A program made the position numbers and the translations under genes. The notes under the pieces are model-generated. The model saw nothing but the letters and a program-made list of their open reading frames with translations, was not told the DNA's origin and made no database searches. Of a stretch of DNA of 64,000 nucleotides, positions 32,234 through 44,600 are shown piece after piece. Source of the DNA: Persicaria tinctoria (lineage: Eukaryota; Streptophyta; Magnoliopsida; Caryophyllales; Polygonaceae); NCBI GenBank assembly GCA_037127255.1, contig JBANSL010000013.1, positions 82,652,188 to 82,716,187 of the forward strand, in the 5' to 3' direction. Every line of letters begins with the position of its first letter. Position 1 is the first letter of the stretch.

Positions 32234-32560
32234 GTTCGAAATCGCGAGCCATAGATTTGAATGGTGGGCTTTTTGCTGCTCATATTGGATAAAGGGATTA
32301 ATGATGAAAAAGGGAAGAAGATCCCTTAATCAACCAAAAGCCCCAATATGATTTAGTTTATAATCGAATAGAAGGAGGGCTTTCAAATTAGGGGATTCAC
32401 AGGCCTTGTTCTTCAGGAAAACTCGCCGATGCATGTCTCGACGACGCTACTGTAACTGTGGTACAAAAGGCCGAAGCCGAGATAAGGAGACCGAAGCCGG
32501 GGTAGGCGGCCAAACCTGAGATTTGGGGCTCCCTCTTCTTAGAAATTCTAGAGAGAGGAG

Positions 32561-32895
32561 GGAGTGTTTTACACTATATGCCAAATGAAATTTTACTTTA
32601 AGATATTTATATAAATATTTTATATACTTCTCTTTTTAATATTAAATATCTATTTTTTGATCCGAATCAATGTTAAATATATTAATATTAAAAATAAACC
32701 ACATAAAGTACATTTACTAAATAAGATCAGATTATAAATATATATATTTGATAATGGATCGATAGTAAAGAAATACATATATGTAACAAAACAAATCTGC
32801 ATGAAAAGATGGAACACAAACTCAGATTAATCAATAAACATGGATAACGTATAATGTAATTATATTTGAATTAATGATGAATTAGTAAGAATTAA
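32561..32895. other. AT-rich 3-prime flank of P450 copy 2
   Basis: No gene is seen. On the minus strand it follows the stop codon of P450 copy 2 and probably holds its 3-prime untranslated region. Confidence 0.4.
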
Positions 32896-34539
32896 TTAAG
32901 TTGGAATGGATAGGGTAGGTAAGTTGATAGAATGGCGGTCCAGCAGCCTGACCGGGAAGCCGCCTTTCATTTTAGCAGTAAGATCAAACACAAACTCAGG
33001 CTGCGGAGAGGATAGGGTTAGGCTTAGAACGGGGACAACCCTGAACCTCCCTAAGACGGCGGCAGCGACCCTCTTCATCTGCAGAAAGGCCATCTCCTTG
33101 CCAAGACAGATCCTGGGGCCTGCATTGAACACAGGGAACCTGTAGGGATCTGTACCCACAAACCTCCATTCCGAATTATTATTAGTCCTGCTGAGCCACC
33201 TCTCCGGACGGAACTCCTTGCAGTCAGGGCCCCACACCCTCTCCAGCCTCCCCATAGCGTATGTGACTATGACCACCCTGTCCCCTTTCCTAACCAGTGT
33301 CCCGTCTGCGGGGAGTACGTCGTCGTTTTGGACCTCCTTGACTACCACCGGGATGGGAGGGTAGAGCCTCATGGCCTCGCAGAGAGCGGCGTGGGTGTAC
33401 GGCATTTCCCTAGCAGCCTCGTAGGCTCCCAATTGCAGCTTATTATTATTATGATCAGGGCTAGCATTAAGATTGTTGATCTCCTCAAGGATGCTGGCCT
33501 CTGCACGTGGGGTAGTCGATACCAGCCAGAAGAACCACGTGAGGACAGCTGAGGTGGTGTCGCGTCCAGCAAGTATCACTCCAGCCACCATGTTTGCCAT
33601 GAACTCCTGTTGCTGCTGCTGCTGCTGCTTAGTACTAGTTTCGTTGCCGCCACCCATCGTGAGCTTGGGCAACCTTGATAGGAAGTCGCCGGCTGTTGGA
33701 TCCACGACCTCCTCCTCCTCCTCCTCATTATTATTATTAAAAGAATGATCTTGTTTGGTAATTTTGGCTAGTACGGTGCCCATGATTATCCTTTTCACAA
33801 CCTCCACCGATTTCTTAAGCTCTCTTTCATACCCAATATTCAAAGCCTTCTTCATCCATAGCAACTTGGAAGGAAGCATGCTCTTAATTCGGTTGCTCAT
33901 AAGTAAAACTGAAGTATCAAAAGCCTCCGAAAACTCGGAGCGCGGGAGGACAGGGCCCGAAGAATATGAACCTGCAGCTGCTGCTGATAGGCACTCCGGG
34001 TCATAGCTGAAAGCGGCCCTACTTATATTATCCAAGGCAAATCTGAGGAGCACATCCTGCAGATCAATTACGACCCCCACGGTGGCTGCCTTTGTCAGCA
34101 ATGGGAGGAGACGTTCCTCTATCTCAGAGTCAAGGATGTTGTCCCCATACGAATGGAGGAAGGACACCGAGAACTCCCGTGCTACGAAAACCCTCTGCTT
34201 TCGCCACTCCTGTCCGTCCGCATTCACTATGCACTCCCCAAACAGATCCTCTAGGGTGGACCGGAAGGCTGCACCCTTTGGATAGTTTTGGAAGTTGGTC
34301 TTCAGGATGTGCTGCACGTTTTCCGGGTCTGCCGTCAAGATGTGCCGTCGCCTTAGAAAAGGCACTCTAACTACCATCGTTGAGGATGGGGCCTCCGATA
34401 CCACCGCTGTTATGTCAAGGAGTCGTCGCCGGTGTCGTCCCTGTCGAAAAGGGACCAGCCCCACCAAAACGGTTAGGGTACCCACAAAGATCAACATGAC
34501 TAATGCTACTAGTAAATTATCCATGCCCGTTTCCATCAT
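32896..34539 (-). CDS. CYP94-type cytochrome P450 monooxygenase (copy 2)
   Basis: An intronless frame of 547 residues, clearly paralogous over its length to the P450 at 28337-29938. The anchor is at residues ~8-30. The signature ILKTNFQNYPKGAAF is at ~78-92, AGRDTTS at 324-330, ExxR is Glu388/Arg391, FRPERW is at 443-448, and the haem loop FNAGPRICLG has Cys478. It also lacks the Pro-rich hinge after the anchor. Two low-complexity inserts absent from copy 1 are NNNNEEEEEE (~268-277) and seven glutamines (~305-311), in loops before the I-helix. It starts with two methionines; either may be used. All catalytic motifs are intact, so it is expected to be active on the ER. Substrate is unknown (fatty acid or jasmonate derivative). 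Confidence 0.9.
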   Translation of the reverse strand: MMETGMDNLLVALVMLIFVGTLTVLVGLVPFRQGRHRRRLLDITAVVSEAPSSTMVVRVPFLRRRHILTADPENVQHILKTNFQNYPKGAAFRSTLEDLFGECIVNADGQEWRKQRVFVAREFSVSFLHSYGDNILDSEIEERLLPLLTKAATVGVVIDLQDVLLRFALDNISRAAFSYDPECLSAAAAGSYSSGPVLPRSEFSEAFDTSVLLMSNRIKSMLPSKLLWMKKALNIGYERELKKSVEVVKRIIMGTVLAKITKQDHSFNNNNEEEEEEVVDPTAGDFLSRLPKLTMGGGNETSTKQQQQQQQEFMANMVAGVILAGRDTTSAVLTWFFWLVSTTPRAEASILEEINNLNASPDHNNNKLQLGAYEAAREMPYTHAALCEAMRLYPPIPVVVKEVQNDDVLPADGTLVRKGDRVVIVTYAMGRLERVWGPDCKEFRPERWLSRTNNNSEWRFVGTDPYRFPVFNAGPRICLGKEMAFLQMKRVAAAVLGRFRVVPVLSLTLSSPQPEFVFDLTAKMKGGFPVRLLDRHSINLPTLSIPT

Positions 34540-35066
34540 TAGTTAGTTTCACTCGCTATCACGTACAGTTTTAATTTCATTTTAAATAGCTATAGCTTCG
34601 TTATAAACTCATTTATTTATTATCGTTAATGTATATAGTAGTAGCGAGGTTGCGTGCGTAATATAGGAGACTCACCGGTACGTAGTTGTGTTTTATAAGG
34701 AACATAATTTGCACGAAATGAAAATGATCGGGAGAGGGATATATCCAAAAATATACTCCATATATGTGGTTCAAAAAATGTGTTGTTTGTACTCACGGCT
34801 TAGATAACTAATTAAGAAGATACCATTAGAGAACAAGGTGTTGGATGACTTTGAAGATCATATCTCATGCAATTTGTATGACAAAATTTGAGTTGCCGAC
34901 CAGCCTCTTTTGCCTTATTCTTTTCTTTTTAAAAAAAAAAAAAAAAATTGATAAGGAAAGTTTCACGGGTTGAGTTAAGTCCTATCAAACCATACATAAC
35001 AACAAATGAACATAACAACGTTATTTAACAATTTCCTTCGAATGATGCTTGCAACTTTGGAATGAT
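34540..35066. other. Intergenic DNA upstream of P450 copy 2
   Basis: AT-rich, with TATA-like runs on the minus strand near 34581-34588 and 34601-34606 that could serve the P450. A run of about 18 A lies at 34930-34947. No gene is recognised. Confidence 0.4.
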
Positions 35067-35256
35067 TTAAATCTTCAGTTCGTTGAATGCGAATGTCCCG
35101 ACTTCTATATTTGCTTCCCTCATAAGGGTACCTGCGAATCGAGCCATTTCCGCATGGTCATAATTTTGACATCGGGGAAGAATGATCTTATTCGTTCGAC
35201 CAAAAGGTCCCCAACCTTCCAGTAATATGCCAGAGGGAATGCCGGGATGAAAATAG
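35067..35256 (-). pseudogene. Exon-like fragment, unrecognised
   Basis: On the minus strand a frame follows a plausible acceptor (TGTATTGCAG) and reads ...GILLEGWGPFGRTNKIILPR... to NELKI and a stop. The even, non-repetitive composition looks coding. I cannot name the protein. No upstream partner exon is visible before the PATROL1 3-prime end, so it is most likely a leftover last exon. It could also be an alternative 3-prime exon of PATROL1. Confidence 0.3.
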
Positions 35257-35614
35257 CTGCAATACATGCACTCAAACTCGATGGAAGGTATGAAAATATG
35301 TAAAGAAGAAATAAATACTTTCACAATTTTGTCAAAGTTAAACATGTACAGGAGGATTTAACAGGTAAAACATAAAGCGCAACAACAAAGACATATTTTA
35401 CAAAATCAAAACTAAATTTGAAACAAAGGAAATTACAAATACGGTGTGCCCGGCTATGAACAACCACTTAAAAGTTTCTATAGATGATAGGACTATAGGA
35501 GTTGTAAATACAGCCTGGAAACTGATAGAGATGGATGGCCTTGGTCTTGTTCTTTGTCTTGTGCATATAGATCCGCGCACCCTTCTTCGTTTCCACATCC
35601 TGCGCTTCCTTAAG

Positions 35615-38600
35615 CTAAACAGCAGACTTCGGGATCTTGTATTGTTTCTTGAGATACTGTGAGGCCTCTGAGTCATTCCTGTGGCATAGTATTCTCATTA
35701 AGGTCTTGGTGTCTGCACCGAGTTTGCTTCTGCTGCTGTGCAGTTCTGACCCGCCAGTGGATCTCAGATCATCAATCAGCTCTCTAGTCTGCAACAATAT
35801 GATGAAGCAGAAATTATTACAGGCTATTAGATGCTATTGCACTTGAAAATAGGACATTGAATGTCACAATCTGAGAAGTGATCTGATTAAGGAATCCGAA
35901 AGAGACTCATGTCTCACGTGAGGAGCTAATATGAGGGAAGTGGAATTCGAATATGCATTTTGACACAATCCATGAGCATGATATATATATCACATGTATT
36001 TTGGAAACAAGTAAATAACTGAGATGAAAAAACCTCATATCCATGCAACTTTATTATATGGCGTGCACGTGCCATGAGATTTTCTACTACTCCCCGAGGA
36101 AGTCCATCTCCTCCAGAAATAAAGAACTCCTGCTCGGAACAAATTTAACATCAGGATTCTGGAAGGAAGGGCAATTCAGAGAAGATATACCGATCTAAAT
36201 CTTTTGCCAAGGCACAAGATTATACAGTAGAAACAAACATTCACCTTCAGGACATCCAAGTCTTCTTCCAGCAGTTGAGCATCAGTAGAACAAAAGACAC
36301 GAGATGGCCCTCCATCTAGTAAAACACGTACTAAGCCATCCTGGAGAAATCACAGAGTTCAAAAAATAAAATAAAAGGAGGCCAAGAAAAGGAGCAGAAA
36401 ATAATACAAGAACTTCACATTGTTATCTAAACTTTATACACAACACAGACCAGGCACGACTGAAGAAGACTTGTCACAATCCGATCCCGCAATGGCTCAA
36501 CAATAACAGCGCAGAGTTGATTTAGTGCCTACATTAAAGCAAAAAACAACGAATGATCATGTAAATTTGATAAGAAAATGCATATGATGTACCTCATAAT
36601 CTATTACATGACTTCTGTAAGACATAATAATGAAAACATGCTACAGAACTTTTGAAAGCAAAAGCGGAACTACATGCTTGGTCAGATATTTGTAGGCCAT
36701 ATGTATTCAATGGAGGATTGAAAAGGACTGAATTGCAAACAAAAGTTTGGAAAGAAAAAGGGGAACTACAAGTTTTTGCCAGGATGTGGTTTGTTGGACA
36801 GAAGGGAGAGGGTGAGACTGATAGAGAAATGTTTCTAAATATGCAAGTTGCAACACCAGGATCATTTCCATTAGACGTGGAAAGTTTTGATCTGACAAAG
36901 AGATCAATATTCCAAAAGTAAACAGTTCAGAAATAAGTTCCAGTTAAGTTGGTAAGAAAAAAGAAACTCTAGTTGCATGGAAGGAGGTCTTGGATTTAAA
37001 TAGCTATTGTCATGTAATAAGACTATCTTGGGTGGGCCTGTCCTTGATCTTGAGACATAAGACCAGATGCGATCATGTCTGGACTATATGGATACACATG
37101 AACATACTAAGAGGACAAAGCATATGGGATGTTAGACAGAAACCAAGTGATAGCAGGCGTCGAGCCATGCTAAGACCGGAGATGGCTTGCCACAACACTT
37201 TGCCTCCTATCTTGGCCAACACTGGTGTGCTGTGAATACGAGGCATAATGGAAGCCTAGGCCCAGGAAAGACTTACGAGCTGATAAGGGCTAAAGGACAC
37301 CAGGTTGGATTTTTTTTTTTTGGGGGGCGGATATGTTGGGGAAGTTAATCTCCCAATGTTTTCTTTCATTTTGTAGATCAAGGAAAACAATATGAGGCCA
37401 AAGCTCCTATAAGCTTGGGACTTACAAGCTTGGGGGTTGTTAGAATAGATGTAAATCCCTCAGGGATTGTCTCCCTATATATATATATATAACAATTTAC
37501 AAGTACATAATCATTGGAATCTGATAAGTACATAATCACATAGTATCATAACAAAGGAGATTTATCAATAGTATCATAACAAACACTGCATTCTATCAGG
37601 GATGATGGAAGATGGTAAATACAAATTTGTGAGACTACTTCAAAGACACTAAATATTTGGAATCAAAAGACATTCTAAAGAGGTACCCAACAGAGCTATG
37701 GTCTGTATGGGAGTCAGACGGAGGTTTCAAACATTTGATCAAAGGTTCCAATGGGTGGCAAACAGCACAAGACAATCTAGCATTGTATTTTACACCAGCC
37801 TCTTAGTTTTTGTATTTTTAATATTTGCATGCTAGGAATTCAATAATCTTTTGTGACAAAACTATTACTGCTAGTGCTTGCTCAGATATGCTACAGCAGC
37901 AAATTAAGGCCACAATACATGCTAAACTAGATAGGAGTAACAGAGAAAGTAGAGCTTGGCTACAAGCTTTCGGAACTCATAGTTTACTTGAGGATGGTGC
38001 CTTGAACTAGTTCTGAGCATCACTCTGTAATTTCTGTTTGGAATGTATATACCATTTCATAAACAAAGAAATAGCCCAGCATTTCTCTGGCTGAGACATA
38101 ATCCTCAGCTTATCATTAAGTACACCATCCGGAGCCAAATTCTGCATTCAATAGAGCCAACTACTCCTGAACATCACTCTGTAATTTATTTTTGGCCATT
38201 TTGACACTTGGAACAAACTTACATTTTCCTAAAGAAACAACTCTAGACTTCTCTGGTTGAGGAATGCTCCTCAGCTTATCAGTAAGTACACATCACCCTG
38301 AGCAAACTTCTGCTTTCAATAGAATCAACTATTTCTGAACATCACTCTGTAATGTCTTTTTGGCCATTTTGGCACTTGGAACGTATTTACCATTTCCAAA
38401 AGAAAGAAACACCTCTAGAATTCTCTGGCCAAGGCATACCCTTCACAGCTTATCATAAGAACAAATCATGGTTCAAGAATAAATTTAGGACCAAGTATCA
38501 TTAAGGTTTGCTCAATTTGCTAGCAGTTGAGTCCAAACTGCATAATTTTAGTGCTCAGTGGAGCAAGCTGACATAGATTCTTCAACAAATATTTCAATAA

Positions 38601-41600
38601 GAAAGTAGTCTGATAATTCTTAAGGGCTTTCAAGATGATGAAGTAGAATTTCATAAATCATAATATCTGCATTCATAGAGATTATGTCCTTGCATATCAA
38701 GATAAGCTCACATTGAACGAGAAACATTTTTTTTAGTCAAGAAATTGATCGAGAAACCCAATCAGGACTAATGTACCTAAATGGGGGTGGGGGGACCTTG
38801 TGATGACTTACTGTGTCAAGTGGGTCAACCAGTGCTTCCAATCGGGACTGAGAAACACTAGGTCGATATAAATTGTCAATGAAAGACTCTCCGAGATCAA
38901 TGAATACAATTTTTGTTCCTGTAACAGTGACGAAGAAAATAGAAATTACTAAGCAACTATATAATAGAAGAGCAAAAATTTCACAAGTACGAAAGAAAAT
39001 AACACAACGAAGACAAGAAAACAGGGGAAGAATTAACCGCAGCAGTACACATTAAATCAGAGTATCCGTTCACATTCGTGTGGGCATAAAGAAACACAAT
39101 GCAACACTAACCAGTATATTCACAGATTCTGTCAATAGCTGCATTCAGATCTTGTCTGCTTCCATCTAAAGCAGTTTTCTGGCTGAAGCTCTTCGACCTG
39201 TCATCTAGAGCTCTCTCTGAAGATATAAATTTCAGAAAGTAACCAATCAATCATCTCTATATGTGTATGTATGTTATAGTGAATATAGAAGTTATGAAGG
39301 ATCACTATCATTGTAACTTCATCAATAATGATTTGAACGCCGAATTTGAAGAAGTACCATTGAATTATTCTCAAGCACGAGGTAAATCACATGCTTTTTC
39401 AGTTGATATATTTGTTTAGGCTTAAAGTTGGCATCTTTAAGGTATAAGCTGTGACTTTTCAGTGTTAACTGTCAAGTAATGATTTTTTAAAGTTAGAATA
39501 TTTTGGGTGATAAAGATGACATCTTTAAGGTAGACTTTGGGATTTTTGTAAACCAAACCAACCCTTTGGTTTAACAGAGTCCAAAACCTTTTGATCAAGT
39601 TTCACTTAGGCCCCTCACCTTTTTGTTTGTGTTTAATTTTGGTTCCAAACCTTTTACCTGTATTAATTTTGATAACCTCCCCTCAACAGAAAGACTAAAA
39701 CTGAAACAAATACATAAACATTTTAGACTATTTTGAAAAAAAAAATGAAACATAAACAAAAGGTTAGGGGTTAAAAATGAAATTTACCCACAATTTTTCT
39801 CCAATAGATGTGAAGATAATTTTCATGATGATATCACATTTGCATACCGGTCTGAAAATAAATTTTAACTTCAATCATATCACTAGATCAACATGCCCTG
39901 GCTCCAAATTAAAGTTAGAATTTGGTCACACCTCCTTTGGTCCATATGTGCATGCGTGCATCAGAGATGGCAGAGCTCACAGTCAGTTATTTATACATGA
40001 CCTCCTAGTTATGATTGAAAATCTAACCTATGGATAGATACATATGAATGTACATGCTTTAAAGCCATTTTTTCCAATTAAAAAAAGAAGATTGAGGACA
40101 GACATAAGAGCATGCAATATTATGTCTGAGATGAATTGAAATGGCAAAGAGCAAGGTGAATTTGCTTTAGAGACGTACTGACAAACTTCTCACTTGGGTT
40201 TTTCTTCAACCAACGGTTTGCAATGCTATCTTCCAACTTGGTCAGGTGACTAACTGCATACTATTAGGAGAACTTGAATCAATATACAAGGAAGTAGACA
40301 TGAAAGAATTGCAAGGTTCCTCTGTTTCTTATTAGTATGATGAAAAAATTATCAAGTATAATAATATCAATGTAGACAATAATAACTACACAACAGACTG
40401 GAACAATAAAAATATATAGATAAAAGAGGTGGCAAAATGTTAAAGGTAAACAGAAGTTGCTTATTTAATGCAAAATATGACGACGACGACAACAACCCAG
40501 TATTTCCCGCAAAAAAACGGGGTCTGGGTCAGGATGTACGCACTCTTTCCCCGAACTATTCGTGAGAGTTTTTCCAAAAGACCCAATATCATAAAACATG
40601 ACTATGGTGCAACAAATGCAAAATGTAAAACCAAAATTCCTATTACCCTCGCAGGAAGGTTCACAAAGAACAAAGAAGCATAAAACATCACAACTTAATC
40701 ATAAAATATTCAAAATGACTATGGTGAAACAAATTCAATTTTAAGAATTAACCCAATTGAGAGAGATTTAACCTACGAATACCCCCCCCCCCCCAACAAA
40801 TTACGGCTTGGTCCTTTTGGATGATAAAGAATAAAGAGAAGTAGACATGTTTGGGTCCTTTTGGATGATACAGAATAAAGAGAAGTAGCCACTCACATGT
40901 AGTGTATTTAGTTGAACACAGAGAGCTGGTGTTGGCAAGACACTGATGTCTCTAGATATCCTCTCTATAGGTGTTTTTTGGTCTAGAATCTCCTTTTTCA
41001 CAAAAGCTTTGATTCCAGCTTCTTTCCTGTACCGTGTAAGAGGAGGCACAGCTGGAATCAGCTCTTCTTTGCTAGCTGCACAACAAAGTGAAAATAAAGT
41101 ACTTTCCAATTTGGCCCAAGTAGAAGAGATTGTGCATTTATCTTATGGAGTGGCAGAAATAACTCATTCTGCTATCTGCAACTATTGGGTAAAACAGCAA
41201 AGGCTAAGAAGAGAGCAAACAGGGGCAATGAGATTGTAGGATTTAGCCATCCGAAATGCACAAGGCAACAAAGTGCTTCAGGAGAGGGAAGCAATCAAGA
41301 GTTCATTTTCACTTGTACTTACCCAAATCAGCAACAATGTCGCTCGCATAAACCTGAAATGCATTGTCAACGCCCCGTACTAAACTATTTAGTTCACCAG
41401 AACCCATGGGAACTCTAAGCGAAAAAAATTGGTCCACTGTCTGTAAAAAAAAAAAAAAAAAAAGATTGATCTCAACAGAATAAATGAGAATAATGGACAA
41501 GTAGAGAAGAACCATACTAATCCCAAAAATATCCAAACAGTAAAAATAGTATGGGCAATTGTTGGAAAGCACATGTAAGAATCATTCATGAACCTAATTA

Positions 41601-44600
41601 AACTGTACTATAAACTATGACTAGTCAGAACTCACTGTAACAACTCCTATTGATTCTATCACAACTTTCTAATCAACAAACAACTTACTAGATTTCATTA
41701 AACGTGATCCAAACAAATTCATTTACCCATATTAAACTAACCCTTTCAAGTTACAGCAGAAATCGAAGTTCAAACAACTTATAAAGGAAGGTCTCTGCCC
41801 AACAAAACATTTAGAGGCTTCAACAGCCCTTCTAGCATGTAGCACTCATAAACCGGAGAGCTAAAAGAGGTTAAAACAAACTTCCCAAAAGAAATGGCAA
41901 AGAATCGGATTGCGCAGTTTAGAACCTTATTGAGGTTACAGATAAAAAGCTATTTGGGATTATTAAGTATCTTAAATAATTTTATTTGTCCCAATAAACT
42001 TTAATTGAGCTCATAATATATGAAAAAAAGCAATCAGATATGTTTGGAGCCTCAACTAACAGTACAGGAAAAAAGATTTTAGTATAAGAGGCTTTAATGC
42101 TTAGTGATATCCAATGCTACCATGGATGCAAAATTAAATCATTCATCAAATGTTTGACTAATCAAGTTGAGTTCTTGCTCTAAAAGGTAATAGTGTCAAA
42201 ATTAGATGATAAGAAAGCATATACGCTACAGAGACAAGGAACAAGACGCAAATCGTAATTTTCTCTTATCCTTTTTTTTTGTGAAGATGATGCAAATTAT
42301 TAAAATAAATATAATCACCTCTTCGACTATCCTATACACTTCAACAATTGAACTCCCATGCCTCTGCTGAGGTGATATAGGATCCCACTTCTGTATACAT
42401 ACACGACAAACCATGATCAGTGTAAAAGACAGTAGCCTCATACATACGTTGCACAAACACAATTGGGGTAAAAGAGGGAGACTATCTGTCCATTAATCTT
42501 TCCAGAAAGAAATTAGACGAATAATTTATTTCCCACCACCTTAACATTAACAGATTTGTATAATGGCATACACATGCATGAATACATAAAGAAGCCTGGG
42601 TTCCTGGTTGCACTAATGGATCAATTATGCCATGTTAATTGCCATTTCTTTCATGCAGAGCAGAGAAGAAGATTAAAAGATAAAAGGGAGGATAATAAGG
42701 ATGTGTTTGGATTCCATAATGTATTAATTATAATCCAATTATTTTACCTCAGTTTATGTGAATGTTTGGTTGCTTGAAAAGGAAGAATGTTTGGTTGCAT
42801 AACTAAAAAAAACTCGTAAAAAACGAGGTAAAATAATAATGTCACCAAACACTCACATAAATCAAAGTGGAATAATTGCACTATAATTAATACATTTTTG
42901 GAATCAGAACACAACCTAAATTCCCAAAAAGGAAGTTCCAATTATTTAGGCCGGCCATCTCCAAAATAGGGAAACAAAAGACATTCACTAAATTATTTTT
43001 CATCCAACTCTAACAACTTCCTCATTTTGAAGATTTGGAGAAACATTTCTATTTTTTCTACTATTTCCCGATTTGGAGAATGAAAAGGAAGTTGGATTTA
43101 AAAAAAGGATTAAATTCTCCAAAACCCTAAAAATCTCTAAAATGGGGAAGTTGTTGGAGTCTTGAAGGTGCTCATGTGCAAACATTAGAAAAAATCCTAT
43201 TTAATGTTCAATAGTCACCTCTTGCTGGATGGCACGTTCAACCCAGCCAAGAAGTCTTGCAAGCTGTGCATTGACCCAGCGCATCACCAATGTTCCAGAT
43301 AATATTTCAATCTAAGATGGATAAGAAAGAAAGTACAACCGGAGTCAACAAAAAATAATACTCAAAATATGAGTAGCAAGATGAGCATTCAAGGAAACAG
43401 GCTTAAGATGCAAGTAGCAGAAAGGATAACTCCAGATGAAAAATGTTAAGCTGATTATTTACACTCCCTCTGTATCACAATAGTTGTTATTTTAGCCCCT
43501 TTTCCCGCAATACTTGTCATTTTACAAGCTTTAAAGGCTTGACCTACTCAAAATAGTTTGATTCAACTTTTCAATTTTTGGGGGGTTAAAGACTGGTTTC
43601 TAGTGTAGTAGGGAGTATTTATTACTCCCTCCGTCTCGCAAAACTTGTAGTTTTAGAGTAGTAAACTTGTATAAAAAAACTTGTTGTTTTAGCTATAGTT
43701 ATTAACTTTGTAGGTAATGATTGCTCTTTTTATAGGTAATAATTAGTGTTTTTAGGTATTTTATCATATAAAAGTAAAGGAAATATAGGTATTATTAATA
43801 AGTGTGCATAAAGCTAAAACTACAAGTTTTGCGAGACGGAGGGAGTATATATGAACCCTTCTCATATTAATGAAACTGCTTTAGGAATCTGTAGAACAAT
43901 GGAATTTAATCTATTAGTATTTTTTTCCTTCCATAGTTCCACTTCTCCTTTGGATCCAAATTCGGAATAGGAGAATGAACAATAATTATGAACAAATAGT
44001 TTTTAAAACAAAAGTTTCAATTGAATGAGCAATCAACACATCGTGGCAAACTCTATCCTCCAGACAAACAGTAGTCTACCTTCTTAACCAGAAGTTTGGT
44101 GATCACCAAAATTTGACAATACCATTTGAGGACATTTTTTAGGAGTTACTACCTCCGATCCAAAATAAGTGTCGTTTTAGACTTTTGAATTTGATCCAAA
44201 ATAAGTGTCGTTTTATGTTTTCTAGGCAATTTCATAGATTAGTTAATGAAAATTGTTATTGAAAGTTGTATTTGTTGACTACTTTTTCTTTCAAACTCTC
44301 CACTTATTGGTTAAAAAAATAGGTAAGCATTTATTAAATGATACGATTTAGAAAAAATGTATAAAACGACACTTATTTTGGATCGGAGGGAGTAGCAAGA
44401 AATATCAAACTAAAACTGGGGATAAACTTGCTATGGATATAAAAATCTGATAGAAGATTCAAGATATCTGCTTTAAGAATCACTGGATGAATTGAATAGC
44501 CTCGATACATTCAATGTCAGCATCTTATTGCTGTCCTAAAGACAGCCTCTATACCTTGCTCCTCAGAAATTTGGTAAATGCCAGTCACTAGTGTAAAATT

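Larger units (their letters stand above)
30461..32560 (-). mobile_element. Older retroposed sequence, poly(A) on the minus strand, split by a TRIM-like element
   Basis: An 18-base T run at 30461-30478 is a poly(A) tail when read on the minus strand. GC-richer sequence upstream of it continues across the LTR element (30880-32233) to about 32560. Short frames occur, but no domain is recognised and no clear target duplication was found. It may be a processed transcript or a 3-prime LINE fragment. The 5-prime limit is approximate. Confidence 0.4.

Noticed and set aside
37440..37600. TGTTAGAAT-type LTR start in a PATROL1 intron
   Set aside because: Looks like a copia LTR fragment, but no partner, clear end or target duplication could be found.
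40780..40795. Run of ~14 C as a regulatory element
   Set aside because: A homopolymer in an intron; likely slippage or sequencing noise, with no supporting signal.
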